A stretch of DNA of 10,040 bases from Spirochaetia bacterium (GCA_021736545.1 JAIPFS010000033.1:1-10040); one strand, 5' to 3'. Counted from the stretch's first letter, positions 1-7,516 are shown. Made by a program: numbers and translations. The notes: generated by a model not told the origin, from the sequence alone.

Positions 1-2
1 GC

Positions 3-296
3 TCAATAGTTCAAGCTGAACTGCTGTATGGCGCAGAAAGAAGCATAAAAAAAGAAGAAAATTTAAAGAATATACAAAAATTTTTATTTCCATTTGAAAT
101 TGCAGCTTTTGGAGAAAATGAATCAAATTCCTATTCTAAAATACGAGCAGAATTAGAAAAAGAAGGAAAAGTAATAGGTCCAAATGATTTATTAATTGCA
201 GCAACAGTATTGGAAAATGCTGGAATCCTGATTACTAATAAGGTAAAAGAATTTGAAAAAGTAAAGAACTTAAAAATAGAAAATTGGACAGAATAG
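3..296 (+). CDS. vapC: VapC-like PIN-domain toxin, 3' part only
   Basis: The window opens inside this gene, and 97 codons of the frame beginning at base 3 remain before TAG at 294-296. The fragment shows the C-terminal signature of type II toxin-antitoxin VapC RNases: an early VQAELLYGAERS stretch carrying the conserved central Glu, then KVIGPNDLLIAATVLENAG with the conserved Asp, then LITNKVKEFEKV and a closing KIENW. Family members are Mg-dependent endoribonucleases that cut tRNA or other RNA and are neutralised by a VapB antitoxin, normally encoded just upstream and so outside this window. The third position of the usual TNN motif, where the fourth acidic or Asn metal-site residue sits, is Lys here. 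GC is about 28% by count, lower than the operon that follows. This suggests a separately acquired module unrelated to the sugar genes. Family assignment is confident; activity is not. Confidence 0.85.
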   Translation, partial: SIVQAELLYGAERSIKKEENLKNIQKFLFPFEIAAFGENESNSYSKIRAELEKEGKVIGPNDLLIAATVLENAGILITNKVKEFEKVKNLKIENWTE

Positions 297-350
297 AGCA
301 GCAAAGATAACAAAATATTTAGGTGATATTATTTCCGGAAAAAATATTTC

Positions 351-378
351 CGGTCCCCTGAACAATAACGGTCCTCTG
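351..378 (+). repeat. Direct repeat pair CGGTCC(C/T)CTG
   Basis: Two copies of a ten-base word, differing at one base, lie at 351-360 and 369-378, starting 18 bases apart. A second short repeat, TATTTCCGG, occurs at 330-338 and 345-353, 15 bases apart, and overlaps the first copy. The cluster ends about ten bases before the possible -35 element at 389. It could be an activator site for the kinase-regulator operon, since AraC-family proteins commonly bind direct repeats next to -35. No such copy was seen in front of the binding-protein gene, so the link to the local regulator is unproven. Confidence 0.4.
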
Positions 379-388
379 TAAATTATTT

Positions 389-417
389 TTCCTGTAAAAA
401 AAAATATGTGATATACT
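389..417 (+). promoter_or_regulatory. Possible promoter of the kinase-regulator operon
   Basis: An extended -10 element, TGATATACT (409-417; TATACT at 412-417), has a 17-base spacer back to a weak -35 candidate TTCCTG (389-394). A start near 424 would give a leader of about 57 bases before the TTG at 481. The extended TG motif can compensate for a poor -35 box, and activator dependence would fit the direct repeats just upstream. The call rests on pattern matching only. Confidence 0.4.
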
Positions 418-467
418 CTTCCATCAATGAAGCCCCCTTGCTGCTGCAAAAAAATACCCCGAATTGC

Positions 468-473
468 AGGAAG
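468..473 (+). promoter_or_regulatory. Ribosome binding site supporting TTG start of the kinase
   Basis: AGGAAG lies seven bases before TTG at 481. The codon immediately before TTG in the same frame is a stop (TGA, 478-480), so TTG is the first possible codon. The later in-frame ATG codons at 544 and 631 have no comparable purine-rich site, which favours TTG, though modestly. Confidence 0.45.
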
Positions 474-480
474 CGTTTGA

Positions 481-2376
481 TTGAGTAAGCAAGCGTATAG
501 AATTAGGGATGCTGCTGTGAAAGAACTGCGAAAACAAAAACTTATGATTAATAAAAAGGCTGATACAAAAGAACATTTCGGAAATAACAAATTCAACTTT
601 CACTTCAGGAATTATTCCATTACCTGGAAAATGTGGCTTTCGTTTTTACTGATTATTCTCTCAAGCATAGTTATTCTCATAGTGATATCAAACAGACTTT
701 CCTCCAAGGTGATTATCTCCCAGGCTATGACGGCATCGGGCAGAAATGTCACCCAGGTTGCCGAAAGGCTTGATGCGGCATTTGACAATATGAACAATTT
801 GACCAAAATTGCAATATCCGATTACAGAATGCAGGAACTTCTAGAGGAAACCAAACGAGGGGAGCCTTATAACCTATATAATAAGCAGCAGCGGATGCAG
901 GCAATACTCAATATTTTTGTTGATCCCCGTACAGAGCTGGAAGCGATGATCGTTTATGATACCCTTGGAAACACCTATTTCAGCGGTAATCTTACTATAG
1001 ATGAACCACTTAATAGAAATGATCTACGTAAGATTGAGGATTCACTGACGCAGGAGAACCTGCAGCTTTGGACAGAAAATAGTTTAGTTTCTTATAAGAA
1101 AAACTTTCGTGATATTCATGGTGTTTCCCTCTATCGAAAGATATACAGCGGTCGATCGGCACAGGTTCTCGGCCTTATTCAGGCAGAAATGAATGAACGG
1201 ATAATTGCAGATATGTACCGGAATACTAAAATCGGAGAAACGGGAAATATATTTATAGTGGACAGCAAGGGAAAGATAGTATCCCATCCTCAGGAAGAGC
1301 TGCTCTTTACAAATATCTCTCATGAATCTTACTATCCTGATATAATTGAATCAGACAAGGGCGGAGAAATTTACACTATCAGCGATAAAAAATCCATTGT
1401 GGTTCATCAGTCGTATCCCCGGATCGACTGGACTATTGTAGGAATTGCTCCCCTTCCTGAAATTCTGGGAACAGCAGATCAAGTTACTGCTCAACTAATC
1501 ATTTTGGGACTTTTTGCTATAATCATTGCTACCATTGCCTCTTTTCTGCTGTCATCCAGTATAACAAGACCAATTAAAGATTTAAAGAAGACCATTCAAA
1601 AAGCTGGAGATGGTTATTTGGAAGAGCGGGTTGTCCCCCGGGGGACTGATGAAATTGGTGTGCTGACCAATGAGTTTAACTACATGCTTGATCGTCTGCA
1701 CGGACTAATGAAAAAGAATATCCAGGAACAGAAAAAAATCAGGCAATATGAATTATCTCTGCTCCAGTCCCAGATTAATCCGCATTTCCTGAACAACGCC
1801 CTTGAGAATACCTGCGGCCTTATAGATCTAGATAAAAAAGAGGAATCAATAGATTTATTAACTGATATTGCCGGTTTTTATCGTTCAGTTCTGTCCCGAG
1901 GAGAAGATATTATTACTATTCGGGAAGAACTTGTAAATGTTGATTTGTATGTAAAAATTCTTAATGTTCGCTATAACGGCAGAATCGAATTTATTAAGCA
2001 TATTGATCCGCGTATTCTAGATAATAAAATTGTAAAATTAACCCTGCAGCCGCTAATAGAAAACGCTATTTATCATGGTCTGAAAGAGAAGCGGGGACCA
2101 TGGCGACTGTCTTTGAATGGCTATGTTGAAGATGAAGAAGTGAAAATTGAACTTGAGGACAATGGTATTGGTATATCCGGAAGTGAAATTAATAAAATCA
2201 CGGATCCCATTGAGAGAAAGCATGTACCCCGAAGGCAGCATATCGGGATTCATGCTACACGGGAAAGAATTAGGATCTATTTTGGGGGTGAATATGGTCT
2301 GCAGTTCATCTCCTTGGAAGGAAAAGGGACAAAAGTGATCATTAAACTGCCGAATGACGCAGAATTTTCCGAGTAA
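481..2376 (+). CDS. LytS/YesM-type sensor histidine kinase
   Basis: Membrane sensor kinase of a two-component pair, 631 residues from the TTG start. After a cytoplasmic tail of about 50 residues comes TM1 (about 52-70) and an extracellular sensor of about 265 residues, whose size and flanking helices suggest a double-Cache fold. TM2 (about 339-359), a HAMP linker (about 360-413, ITRPIKDL) and a coiled stretch follow. The His_kinase module (PF06580 type) has QINPHFLNNAL with phospho-acceptor His435. The ATPase core shows N-box LQPLIENAIYHG (522-533), DNGIGI (560-565), HIGIHATRERI (587-597) and a terminal EGKGT (613-617). Such kinases typically govern sugar ABC importers by sensing a saccharide or the loaded binding protein. 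Some motif positions are atypical: NNAL where YNTL is usual, and GIHA where GLxN is usual. The true start could instead be ATG 544 or ATG 631, which would shorten the tail. The regulator gene begins 24 bases after the stop. Confidence 0.95.
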   Translation: MSKQAYRIRDAAVKELRKQKLMINKKADTKEHFGNNKFNFHFRNYSITWKMWLSFLLIILSSIVILIVISNRLSSKVIISQAMTASGRNVTQVAERLDAAFDNMNNLTKIAISDYRMQELLEETKRGEPYNLYNKQQRMQAILNIFVDPRTELEAMIVYDTLGNTYFSGNLTIDEPLNRNDLRKIEDSLTQENLQLWTENSLVSYKKNFRDIHGVSLYRKIYSGRSAQVLGLIQAEMNERIIADMYRNTKIGETGNIFIVDSKGKIVSHPQEELLFTNISHESYYPDIIESDKGGEIYTISDKKSIVVHQSYPRIDWTIVGIAPLPEILGTADQVTAQLIILGLFAIIIATIASFLLSSSITRPIKDLKKTIQKAGDGYLEERVVPRGTDEIGVLTNEFNYMLDRLHGLMKKNIQEQKKIRQYELSLLQSQINPHFLNNALENTCGLIDLDKKEESIDLLTDIAGFYRSVLSRGEDIITIREELVNVDLYVKILNVRYNGRIEFIKHIDPRILDNKIVKLTLQPLIENAIYHGLKEKRGPWRLSLNGYVEDEEVKIELEDNGIGISGSEINKITDPIERKHVPRRQHIGIHATRERIRIYFGGEYGLQFISLEGKGTKVIIKLPNDAEFSE

Positions 2377-2400
2377 CGAACAAAAGCGAGGTTCAGTGTA

Positions 2401-4083
2401 ATGTACAGCAGTGAAAGACAAAAAAAATATACAGTTCTCATAGCGGATGATGAATATTTAGTGCGGGAGAGACTCAAAAAAAATATCGACTGGGATGGAT
2501 TGGGTCTTGAATTAATTGGAGAGGCTGAAGATGGTGAGGAGGCCCTGCATATAATTGAACAATCTGTACCGGATATTGCTGTCATTGATATAAATATGCC
2601 CATTCTTAACGGTTTAAAGCTGATACAGATCATTAATACCAATTATTCGGGAACAAAAACGGTTATTTTATCTGGATATAATGAGTTTCATTATGCTCAG
2701 GAAGCAATTCGCAATAATGTTGTAGAGTATCTGCTGAAACCCATGAAAAAAACAGACTTGGAAAGGGTTCTTAAAAAAGTTATCAGCATGCTTGATAAAG
2801 AAAAACATGCTGAGCATCAGCGGAATAAAGCCAGAAAAGTCAATGAAGAGCTGGTTCAGCAGAATGATGTGCATCAGCTGAATCGCCTGCTGCTAGGTTG
2901 TACCATGACAAAGGAAGTATCCAGGTACGTAAAGAAGCTGCTTGACAGGAATGATGGACTCTTTCTGCATATGGTCTGCGTTACCCAGGCTGCTCGCAGA
3001 ACAAAGGGGGAAGCTTCAACTGCGGATGGTTTAAGAGTAATAAGGGGTAAAGGGGATGAATCTCATGTACCTGATGAAAAAAAGGTGGATGATCAGTATA
3101 TTAAAACTTTCTACAATGCACTGTTTTACTATATTGAAAACAGAATAATGCAGAGAACCTATTTTATTTATCATTTTCCAGCTGTGTTCGGTGGTGAGCT
3201 GCTTATGGTAAAAACAAAAAGCCCTGAGCTCCCCCATCTAGAAGATTTTCTGAAAAAGTGGGAAAAAATACAAAGTGCTGATAGCGACATAAGCAAGTTT
3301 ATGAGCATTGCAGTCTCAAATCAATTTGATAAGGAAGTTTCATTAAGCTGCCGATATCATCAAATCAGAAAAGCGCTGCTGGACCGCTTTTTCTATCCGG
3401 AAAAAATAATTTTTCCAGTCAAGCAGAAAGACGGCGAAGTACAGGATATACAGTACATGGTAAATCAATGGAATCCTGTTTTTGAAAGAAAAGCCTTAGA
3501 TCCCGTAGAAACTCTTATAAGTGAGCATTTTAACCGTTTGAAAGAGATATCTCATGGAGTTCTGCTTGAAAAATATCTGCAGGCAGTTCTCTTGAAAATC
3601 GATGATATGGTTAAACAGAATCAGATGATAGCTGCCGATGAAACCTGGGAAGGTGTAGATGCTCTTCGTTTATTGGAACGATTTGATAATCTTGATGATG
3701 TAGAAAAGTGGCTGACAACTATGATTAGGCACATTATTGAAGAATATCTGGCAGAAGATGAAAAGGATCACAGTTTAAGCGAACGAGTAAAACAGTATAT
3801 TGATGCATCATTCGGTGATCCAAGCCTCGATTTACAGACCATAGCCTTTCAGGTGTATGCTCACCCCAACTATATCAGTACCTGTTTCAAGAGGGATATG
3901 GAAATGGGGATCTCTTCCTATGTGAAAAAAGTGCGACTTGCTCATGCAAAGGAGATGCTGGAGAATTCGTGCATACAGGTAAAGGATGCAGCCTGGATGG
4001 TTGGATTTACGGATCAGTATTATTTCAGTAAATGCTTCAAAAAAGAGTTCGGCATATCCCCGAAGAGTGCCTGCAGCAAATAA
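2401..4083 (+). CDS. YesN-type response regulator, REC plus AraC-family DNA-binding domain
   Basis: Transcriptional regulator of 560 residues, partner of the kinase just upstream. The receiver domain (about 10-130) has the acidic pair in ADDE (D16, D17), the phospho-acceptor D63 in VIDINMP, S91 in ILSGYNEF and K113 in LLKP, so all conserved switch residues are present. A long middle region (about 135-455) is poorly conserved in sequence; in YesN-like proteins this segment is often a degenerate GGDEF-like fold. It includes a charged, probably flexible stretch around 198-232. The C-terminal AraC/XylS domain (about 461-560) carries two helix-turn-helix units, the second with AAWMVGFTDQYYFSKCFKKE. 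Phosphorylation is expected to activate the downstream transporter genes, and possibly this operon itself. AGCGAGG (2385-2391) lies nine bases before the ATG. The 151-base gap to the next gene argues for a separate promoter for the transporter. Confidence 0.96.
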   Translation: MYSSERQKKYTVLIADDEYLVRERLKKNIDWDGLGLELIGEAEDGEEALHIIEQSVPDIAVIDINMPILNGLKLIQIINTNYSGTKTVILSGYNEFHYAQEAIRNNVVEYLLKPMKKTDLERVLKKVISMLDKEKHAEHQRNKARKVNEELVQQNDVHQLNRLLLGCTMTKEVSRYVKKLLDRNDGLFLHMVCVTQAARRTKGEASTADGLRVIRGKGDESHVPDEKKVDDQYIKTFYNALFYYIENRIMQRTYFIYHFPAVFGGELLMVKTKSPELPHLEDFLKKWEKIQSADSDISKFMSIAVSNQFDKEVSLSCRYHQIRKALLDRFFYPEKIIFPVKQKDGEVQDIQYMVNQWNPVFERKALDPVETLISEHFNRLKEISHGVLLEKYLQAVLLKIDDMVKQNQMIAADETWEGVDALRLLERFDNLDDVEKWLTTMIRHIIEEYLAEDEKDHSLSERVKQYIDASFGDPSLDLQTIAFQVYAHPNYISTCFKRDMEMGISSYVKKVRLAHAKEMLENSCIQVKDAAWMVGFTDQYYFSKCFKKEFGISPKSACSK

Positions 4084-4171
4084 TGAGTTTTTCTTAAAGG
4101 CATTATACTGTATTGAACATATTTAATAAGCCAACCTTAAAAATTTTCTAAAATCACATAACAGGATTCCA

Positions 4172-4200
4172 TGTACAGCTGAATAAAGCTCTCTTAGAAT
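4172..4200 (+). promoter_or_regulatory. Possible promoter of the transporter operon
   Basis: TGTACA (4172-4177) and TAGAAT (4195-4200) are separated by exactly 17 bases, four and five matches to the sigma-70 hexamers. The -10 overlaps a perfect inverted repeat, TTAGA-A-TCTAA (4194-4204). A start near 4207 would leave a leader of about 28 bases before the ATG at 4235. It fits the break between the regulatory and transport genes, but the region is AT-rich and chance matches are common. Confidence 0.35.
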
Positions 4201-4220
4201 CTAAACCATAATTTACAAAA

Positions 4221-4226
4221 AAGGAG
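4221..4226 (+). promoter_or_regulatory. Ribosome binding site fixing the binding-protein start at ATG 4235
   Basis: AAGGAG sits eight bases before ATG 4235, ideal spacing. An in-frame TTG at 4229 lies only two bases after the site, too close to be used, so the start is ATG. Confidence 0.8.
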
Positions 4227-4234
4227 TTTTGAAA

Positions 4235-5533
4235 ATGAAAACAAAAGTGAGTGTGTTTGTATGTCTTTTGCTGATTGTTCCCTTTCTGGTTTTCGCCCAG
4301 GGATCATCTGAAGAACAGAAAGCAGCAGAAGAGGATGACGTTGAGGTTACAATAGTTTCACGATGGTCCGAAGAGATCCCTTCATCAATATTTTTTCGTG
4401 AACATCTGACAAAAATGTCTAATAATGATAATGGCATTACTATAATACAGGATCATGTTAATGATGAGATGTCATATTATGATAAACTTCGTACAAAGTT
4501 TGCAACAGGTGAATTCCCCAACGTTTTCTTTGATTACGGAGGCGCGAGAACTATTGATTATGTTAAGAGCGGGATTTTAGTGGACCTAAAACAATATCTT
4601 GACGCAGCCCCTGAATGGAGAGATGGATTTATGCCGTTATTCGATAAATGGGAATATGAAGATTATCCTGGTATTTGGGGTGTTCCAGCTGAGTTCTATG
4701 CAGTTGGTATTTTTTATAATAAGGAAATATTTGATGAAGTTGGTATTCAGCCCCCCGAAACTATGAAAGAATTTGAAGATATTAGTGATAAATTATTAGA
4801 AGCTGGGTATATTCCACTAGCCCTAGGTGAAAAAGATATCTGGAGAGCAGGACATTTTAGTAATAATATTATTTTGAAAAAGTATGGAGCTCAAGCTGTA
4901 ACTGATCTTGCCAAACGTTCTCTTGCCTATGATTCTCCTGAAATGATAGAGGTTTATGAAATGATCCAGGATTATTATGAAAGAGGCTACTTTGGTCCGA
5001 ATCCAGTTAATATGGATTACAATATGGAGAAGACAGCGTTTCATACCGGAGAGACTGCTATGCATATGGATGGCAGCTGGTATCTGGGAGAGGGCACGCA
5101 AAGTCCTATTGGAGATAATATCGGAGTGTTCCCATTTCCTGCTATAAATCCCAAATATAAAAATTCCTGGCAAGGAGGAGCTGCTGGAGGATTTTCCGTA
5201 GTAGATACAGGAAATGAAAAAGAAATAGAAGCGGCGATAGAAATAATAAAATCTATAACAATTCCTGAATACATGAAAAAACTTCAGCGTGTGAATGAAG
5301 GTGGTGTCTATCCGGTGAAATTTACCCCCGATAAATCTGTAGTTGGTGATCTCACTATAGAATATATGGACTTAATACAAAGTGCTGAAGAATTTAGAGA
5401 TGATATTCAGACATATGATCCCCTTTCTTCTTTATTAGAAACGGTACGTCTAGCCCTTCAAGGTCTATTTGTGGGAAAAACACCCCAAGAATGTGCAAAC
5501 GAAATTGTAGCTGAAATTGAAGCTAGAGAATAA
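4235..5533 (+). CDS. ABC transporter sugar-binding protein (family 1 solute-binding protein)
   Basis: Extracytoplasmic substrate receptor of a CUT1 sugar importer, 432 residues. The N-terminus is a signal peptide: basic MKTK, a hydrophobic core and a probable cleavage after VFA (residue 21), giving a mature QGSSEEQ start. No lipobox Cys is present at the junction (the only nearby Cys, residue 10, is inside the hydrophobic core), so it is either free in the periplasm or anchored by a relaxed spirochaete-type signal. The body matches family 1 binding proteins: YYDKLRTKFATGEFPNVFFD near the start of the first lobe, then WGVPAEFYAVGIFYNKEIFDEVGI followed by PPETMKEFEDISDKLLEAG. Later come FHTGETAMHMDGSW and FPFPAINP, typical of proteins that bind oligosaccharides. 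Many aromatic residues are available for stacking on sugar rings, but the ligand cannot be deduced. It is followed by a stem-loop and then two permease genes, and is preceded by a possible promoter of its own. Confidence 0.95.
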   Translation: MKTKVSVFVCLLLIVPFLVFAQGSSEEQKAAEEDDVEVTIVSRWSEEIPSSIFFREHLTKMSNNDNGITIIQDHVNDEMSYYDKLRTKFATGEFPNVFFDYGGARTIDYVKSGILVDLKQYLDAAPEWRDGFMPLFDKWEYEDYPGIWGVPAEFYAVGIFYNKEIFDEVGIQPPETMKEFEDISDKLLEAGYIPLALGEKDIWRAGHFSNNIILKKYGAQAVTDLAKRSLAYDSPEMIEVYEMIQDYYERGYFGPNPVNMDYNMEKTAFHTGETAMHMDGSWYLGEGTQSPIGDNIGVFPFPAINPKYKNSWQGGAAGGFSVVDTGNEKEIEAAIEIIKSITIPEYMKKLQRVNEGGVYPVKFTPDKSVVGDLTIEYMDLIQSAEEFRDDIQTYDPLSSLLETVRLALQGLFVGKTPQECANEIVAEIEARE

Positions 5534-5570
5534 TGTTTGTGAAATAATAATTAAAGTTGATAAATATTTC

Positions 5571-5650
5571 TTCCGGTTTGTTTGTTAAGTTAAGAAAAAT
5601 GTATTTCATTTCAAATTATTAAACAGCGAACCGGAATTCTTTTTCTTTTG
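5571..5650 (+). terminator. Stem-loop with T-rich tail between binding protein and permease (partial terminator)
   Basis: Bases 5571-5582 (TTCCGGTTTGTT) pair with 5625-5636 (AGCGAACCGGAA) over 12 positions with two G-U wobbles. The central eight pairs, TTCCGGTT with AACCGGAA, are perfect. The loop is 42 bases and AT-rich, and a T-rich tract (TTCTTTTTCTTTTG, 5637-5650) follows directly. Such elements after sugar-binding-protein genes reduce read-through or protect the upstream mRNA, so that the binding protein outnumbers the membrane subunits. The large loop makes termination probably incomplete. I saw no strong promoter between it and the permease. Confidence 0.6.
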
Positions 5651-5715
5651 CAAAGCACTTTTAAAAATTCAAATAAATCATGGTGTTTTTGAGTGTATTC
5701 TAATCGGAGGGGAAA

Positions 5716-6594
5716 ATGGTTATTGGTAAAAAAAGGAGCCAATTAGTTTGGGGAATGCTTTTTCTGCTTCCTGCTTTAGCGATTTACATAACATTAATGA
5801 TAGCACCGGTTTTCCAATCTATCTATATGTCTTTTTTTACCTGGAATGGGATTGCTAGATCTCCAATGGTATTTGTGGGTCTTAAAAACTATTCCCGAAT
5901 ATTCAGTGATTCAAAATTTTGGAAGTCTCTTATAAATGTAGGCTGGTTCCTAGCTGGTGGTTTTATTGTACTTATGCCTATATCATTCGTATTGGCCCAC
6001 TTAATAACAAAGAAAACCAAGACAGCACATTTTTATAAAACGGTGTTCTTTTTTCCAGTTGTACTTCCAATGACTGCTGTTGGTTTAATGTGGACGTATC
6101 TTTTGTATCCTGACGGTGGATTGATTCCTCAAATCATGGATTTCTTTCATCTTCCAAAGGTGAACTTTCTTGGTGATCCAGATATTGCAATAATTAGTGT
6201 TGTACTCGTAAATGAATGGATTTTTGCTGGCTTGAATATGCTTATTTTTGCTGCAGGACTTGTTGCCATTCCTGGGGAGCTATATGAATCTGCAATGATT
6301 GCCGGTGCAAGTGGATGGCAGCAAATCCGTTTTATAACCTTACCATTAATGAAAGACTCTTTCAAAATATTTTGCATACTGTGCGTAACAGGATGTGTAA
6401 GACATTTTGATCTAGTTTTTGTTATGACTGGGGGAGGACCTTCTCATGCAACTGAGGTTCCGGCAACACTTTTGTATAATGAAGCATTCAAATACAGGAA
6501 TTTTGGAACAGGGAATGCAATAGGTGTTTTTATTCTGATACTTGGTATTTCACTGAGTTATCTCATGAACCGATTGCTTGAATCTGAAGATTAA
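5716..6594 (+). CDS. CUT1 sugar ABC transporter permease, MalF/UgpA type
   Basis: First of two membrane subunits of the importer, 292 residues, the usual length for UgpA-like proteins. It begins with a short cytoplasmic basic segment (GKKRSQ), then TM1 (about 14-32), the family motif WNG followed by FVGLKNYSRIF in the first external loop, and further hydrophobic helices. The cytoplasmic EAA loop, which docks with the ATPase, is YESAMIAGASGWQQIRFITL (about 190-209) with the invariant Gly197. The conserved VMTGGGPSHATEV stretch precedes the last helices. GGAGG (5706-5710) is five bases before the ATG. The stop lies 18 bases before the next permease, so the two are co-translated from one mRNA. 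No ATPase gene is in the window, so the complex presumably borrows a shared one. Confidence 0.97.
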   Translation: MVIGKKRSQLVWGMLFLLPALAIYITLMIAPVFQSIYMSFFTWNGIARSPMVFVGLKNYSRIFSDSKFWKSLINVGWFLAGGFIVLMPISFVLAHLITKKTKTAHFYKTVFFFPVVLPMTAVGLMWTYLLYPDGGLIPQIMDFFHLPKVNFLGDPDIAIISVVLVNEWIFAGLNMLIFAAGLVAIPGELYESAMIAGASGWQQIRFITLPLMKDSFKIFCILCVTGCVRHFDLVFVMTGGGPSHATEVPATLLYNEAFKYRNFGTGNAIGVFILILGISLSYLMNRLLESED

Positions 6595-6612
6595 ATCGCA
6601 AGGAGATATTCC

Positions 6613-7452
6613 ATGGTTATTAAGAGACTTTCAATTGGCACACTTTTAATAGGCACATTTGCTGTGATATGGTCAGTTCTCACAATTTATCCATTTATCA
6701 TAACTATATTTTCAAGCTTAAAAACAAATGATGAAATATTTGGAGCTATGCTCCAGTTACCCTCTGTTCTGCGATTTGAAAACTATATAACCGCAATTGT
6801 TACTGCTAATATGGGAAGAAGTATTATAAATTCAATTTACTTATCGAGTTCATCGACATTAGTTTTAGTTATAACAGCAAGTCTCACATCTTTTGTATTT
6901 GCTCGGATGAATCTAAGATTTACAAAAACGCTCTATATGCTCTTTATTCTGGGAATAATTTTGCCAATTCATGCAACATTAATTCCCTTAGCAAAGATGA
7001 TTTCATCACTTCCGTTATTGAAGAGCAATAGTTATCCTACATTAATGTTAATATATGTCGCATTCCAGCTTCCCATATCTGTTTTTATAATAACAGCTTT
7101 TATGAAAGGTATCAGCAAGGAGCTTGATGAGGCTGCTGTTATGGATGGGTGCTCTCTTCCTCGGCTCTTTTTTCAAATTATCCTGCCAATATCAAAACCG
7201 GCAATTGCAACATCAGCAATTATATCATTTCTTTTCTTTTATAATGAGCTTATTTTTGCCGTTGTTTTCTTAAGTGAAAAAACTAAATATACAATTTCGC
7301 TCGGTATGCTTCAATTTGTAGGTTACAGAATTGTTCAGATGGGGCCGATTTTTGCTTCCATAGTGATTTCAATTATTCCTATGATTACTATATATCTGCT
7401 TTTCCAGAATCAAGTGCAGCGTGGTATGGTTGCTGGGGCAGTTAAAGGATAA
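6613..7452 (+). CDS. CUT1 sugar ABC transporter permease, MalG/UgpE type
   Basis: Second membrane subunit of the importer, 279 residues, normal for MalG/UgpE-like proteins. TM1 (about 8-30) ends in YPFIITIFSSLKTNDEIF, the family start signature, followed by the usual LRFENY loop. The ATPase-docking EAA loop is LDEAAVMDGCSLPRLFFQII (about 171-190) with EAA at 173-175 and Gly179, and the downstream LPISKPA is conserved. The C-terminus, VQRGMVAGAVKG, is the classic MalG-type tail thought to reach the nucleotide-binding subunit. AAGGAG (6600-6605) lies seven bases before the ATG. The gene directly follows its partner permease and precedes the putative hydrolase by 69 bases. This gene and its partner look more AT-rich than the hydrolase that follows. 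Confidence 0.97.
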   Translation: MVIKRLSIGTLLIGTFAVIWSVLTIYPFIITIFSSLKTNDEIFGAMLQLPSVLRFENYITAIVTANMGRSIINSIYLSSSSTLVLVITASLTSFVFARMNLRFTKTLYMLFILGIILPIHATLIPLAKMISSLPLLKSNSYPTLMLIYVAFQLPISVFIITAFMKGISKELDEAAVMDGCSLPRLFFQIILPISKPAIATSAIISFLFFYNELIFAVVFLSEKTKYTISLGMLQFVGYRIVQMGPIFASIVISIIPMITIYLLFQNQVQRGMVAGAVKG

Positions 7453-7463
7453 ATAGTATTTCA

Positions 7464-7487
7464 TGCTGCTCACAATCAGTTGCAGCA
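7464..7487 (+). other. Small hairpin between permease and hydrolase
   Basis: TGCTGC (7464-7469) and GCAGCA (7482-7487) form a six-pair stem with a 12-base loop. No T-tract follows, so it is not a standard terminator. It might slow mRNA decay or translation between the importer and hydrolase genes, or be chance. Confidence 0.3.
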
Positions 7488-7511
7488 CTTGATATTTAAA
7501 AATTTTAAAAA

Positions 7512-7516
7512 AGAGG
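7512..7516 (+). promoter_or_regulatory. Ribosome binding site fixing the hydrolase start at ATG 7522
   Basis: AGAGG lies five bases before ATG 7522. The frame also contains an upstream TTG at 7480, but no purine-rich site precedes it, and the conserved family sequence (IHLDFHTS) begins just after the ATG. The ATG is therefore preferred. Confidence 0.75.

Noticed and set aside
429..482. Tiny + strand frame starting MKPPCCCKK in the kinase leader (possible leader peptide)
   Set aside because: Only 17 codons, without a visible ribosome binding site or attenuator structure after it.
456..545. A frame in the leader reading KYPELQEAFD then, past a stop, VSKRIELGMLL, as a possible gene remnant
   Set aside because: The segments are very short and interrupted by stops; no family could be assigned.
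270..596. Minus-strand 108-codon frame opposite the leader and kinase start
   Set aside because: It is opposite the end of vapC, the leader and the kinase start, has a Phe-rich low-complexity translation typical of antisense AT-rich DNA, and lacks a ribosome binding site.
4229..4234. TTG start for the binding protein, two codons before the ATG
   Set aside because: It lies only two bases after the AAGGAG site, while ATG 4235 has ideal spacing.
4235..4300. Lipoprotein signal on the binding protein
   Set aside because: No Cys at the cleavage junction; the only Cys is inside the hydrophobic core, so a classical lipobox is absent.
5648..5676. TTGCAA ... AAATAA as a promoter for the permeases
   Set aside because: The -10 match is poor and the -35 sits inside the T-tract of the stem-loop.
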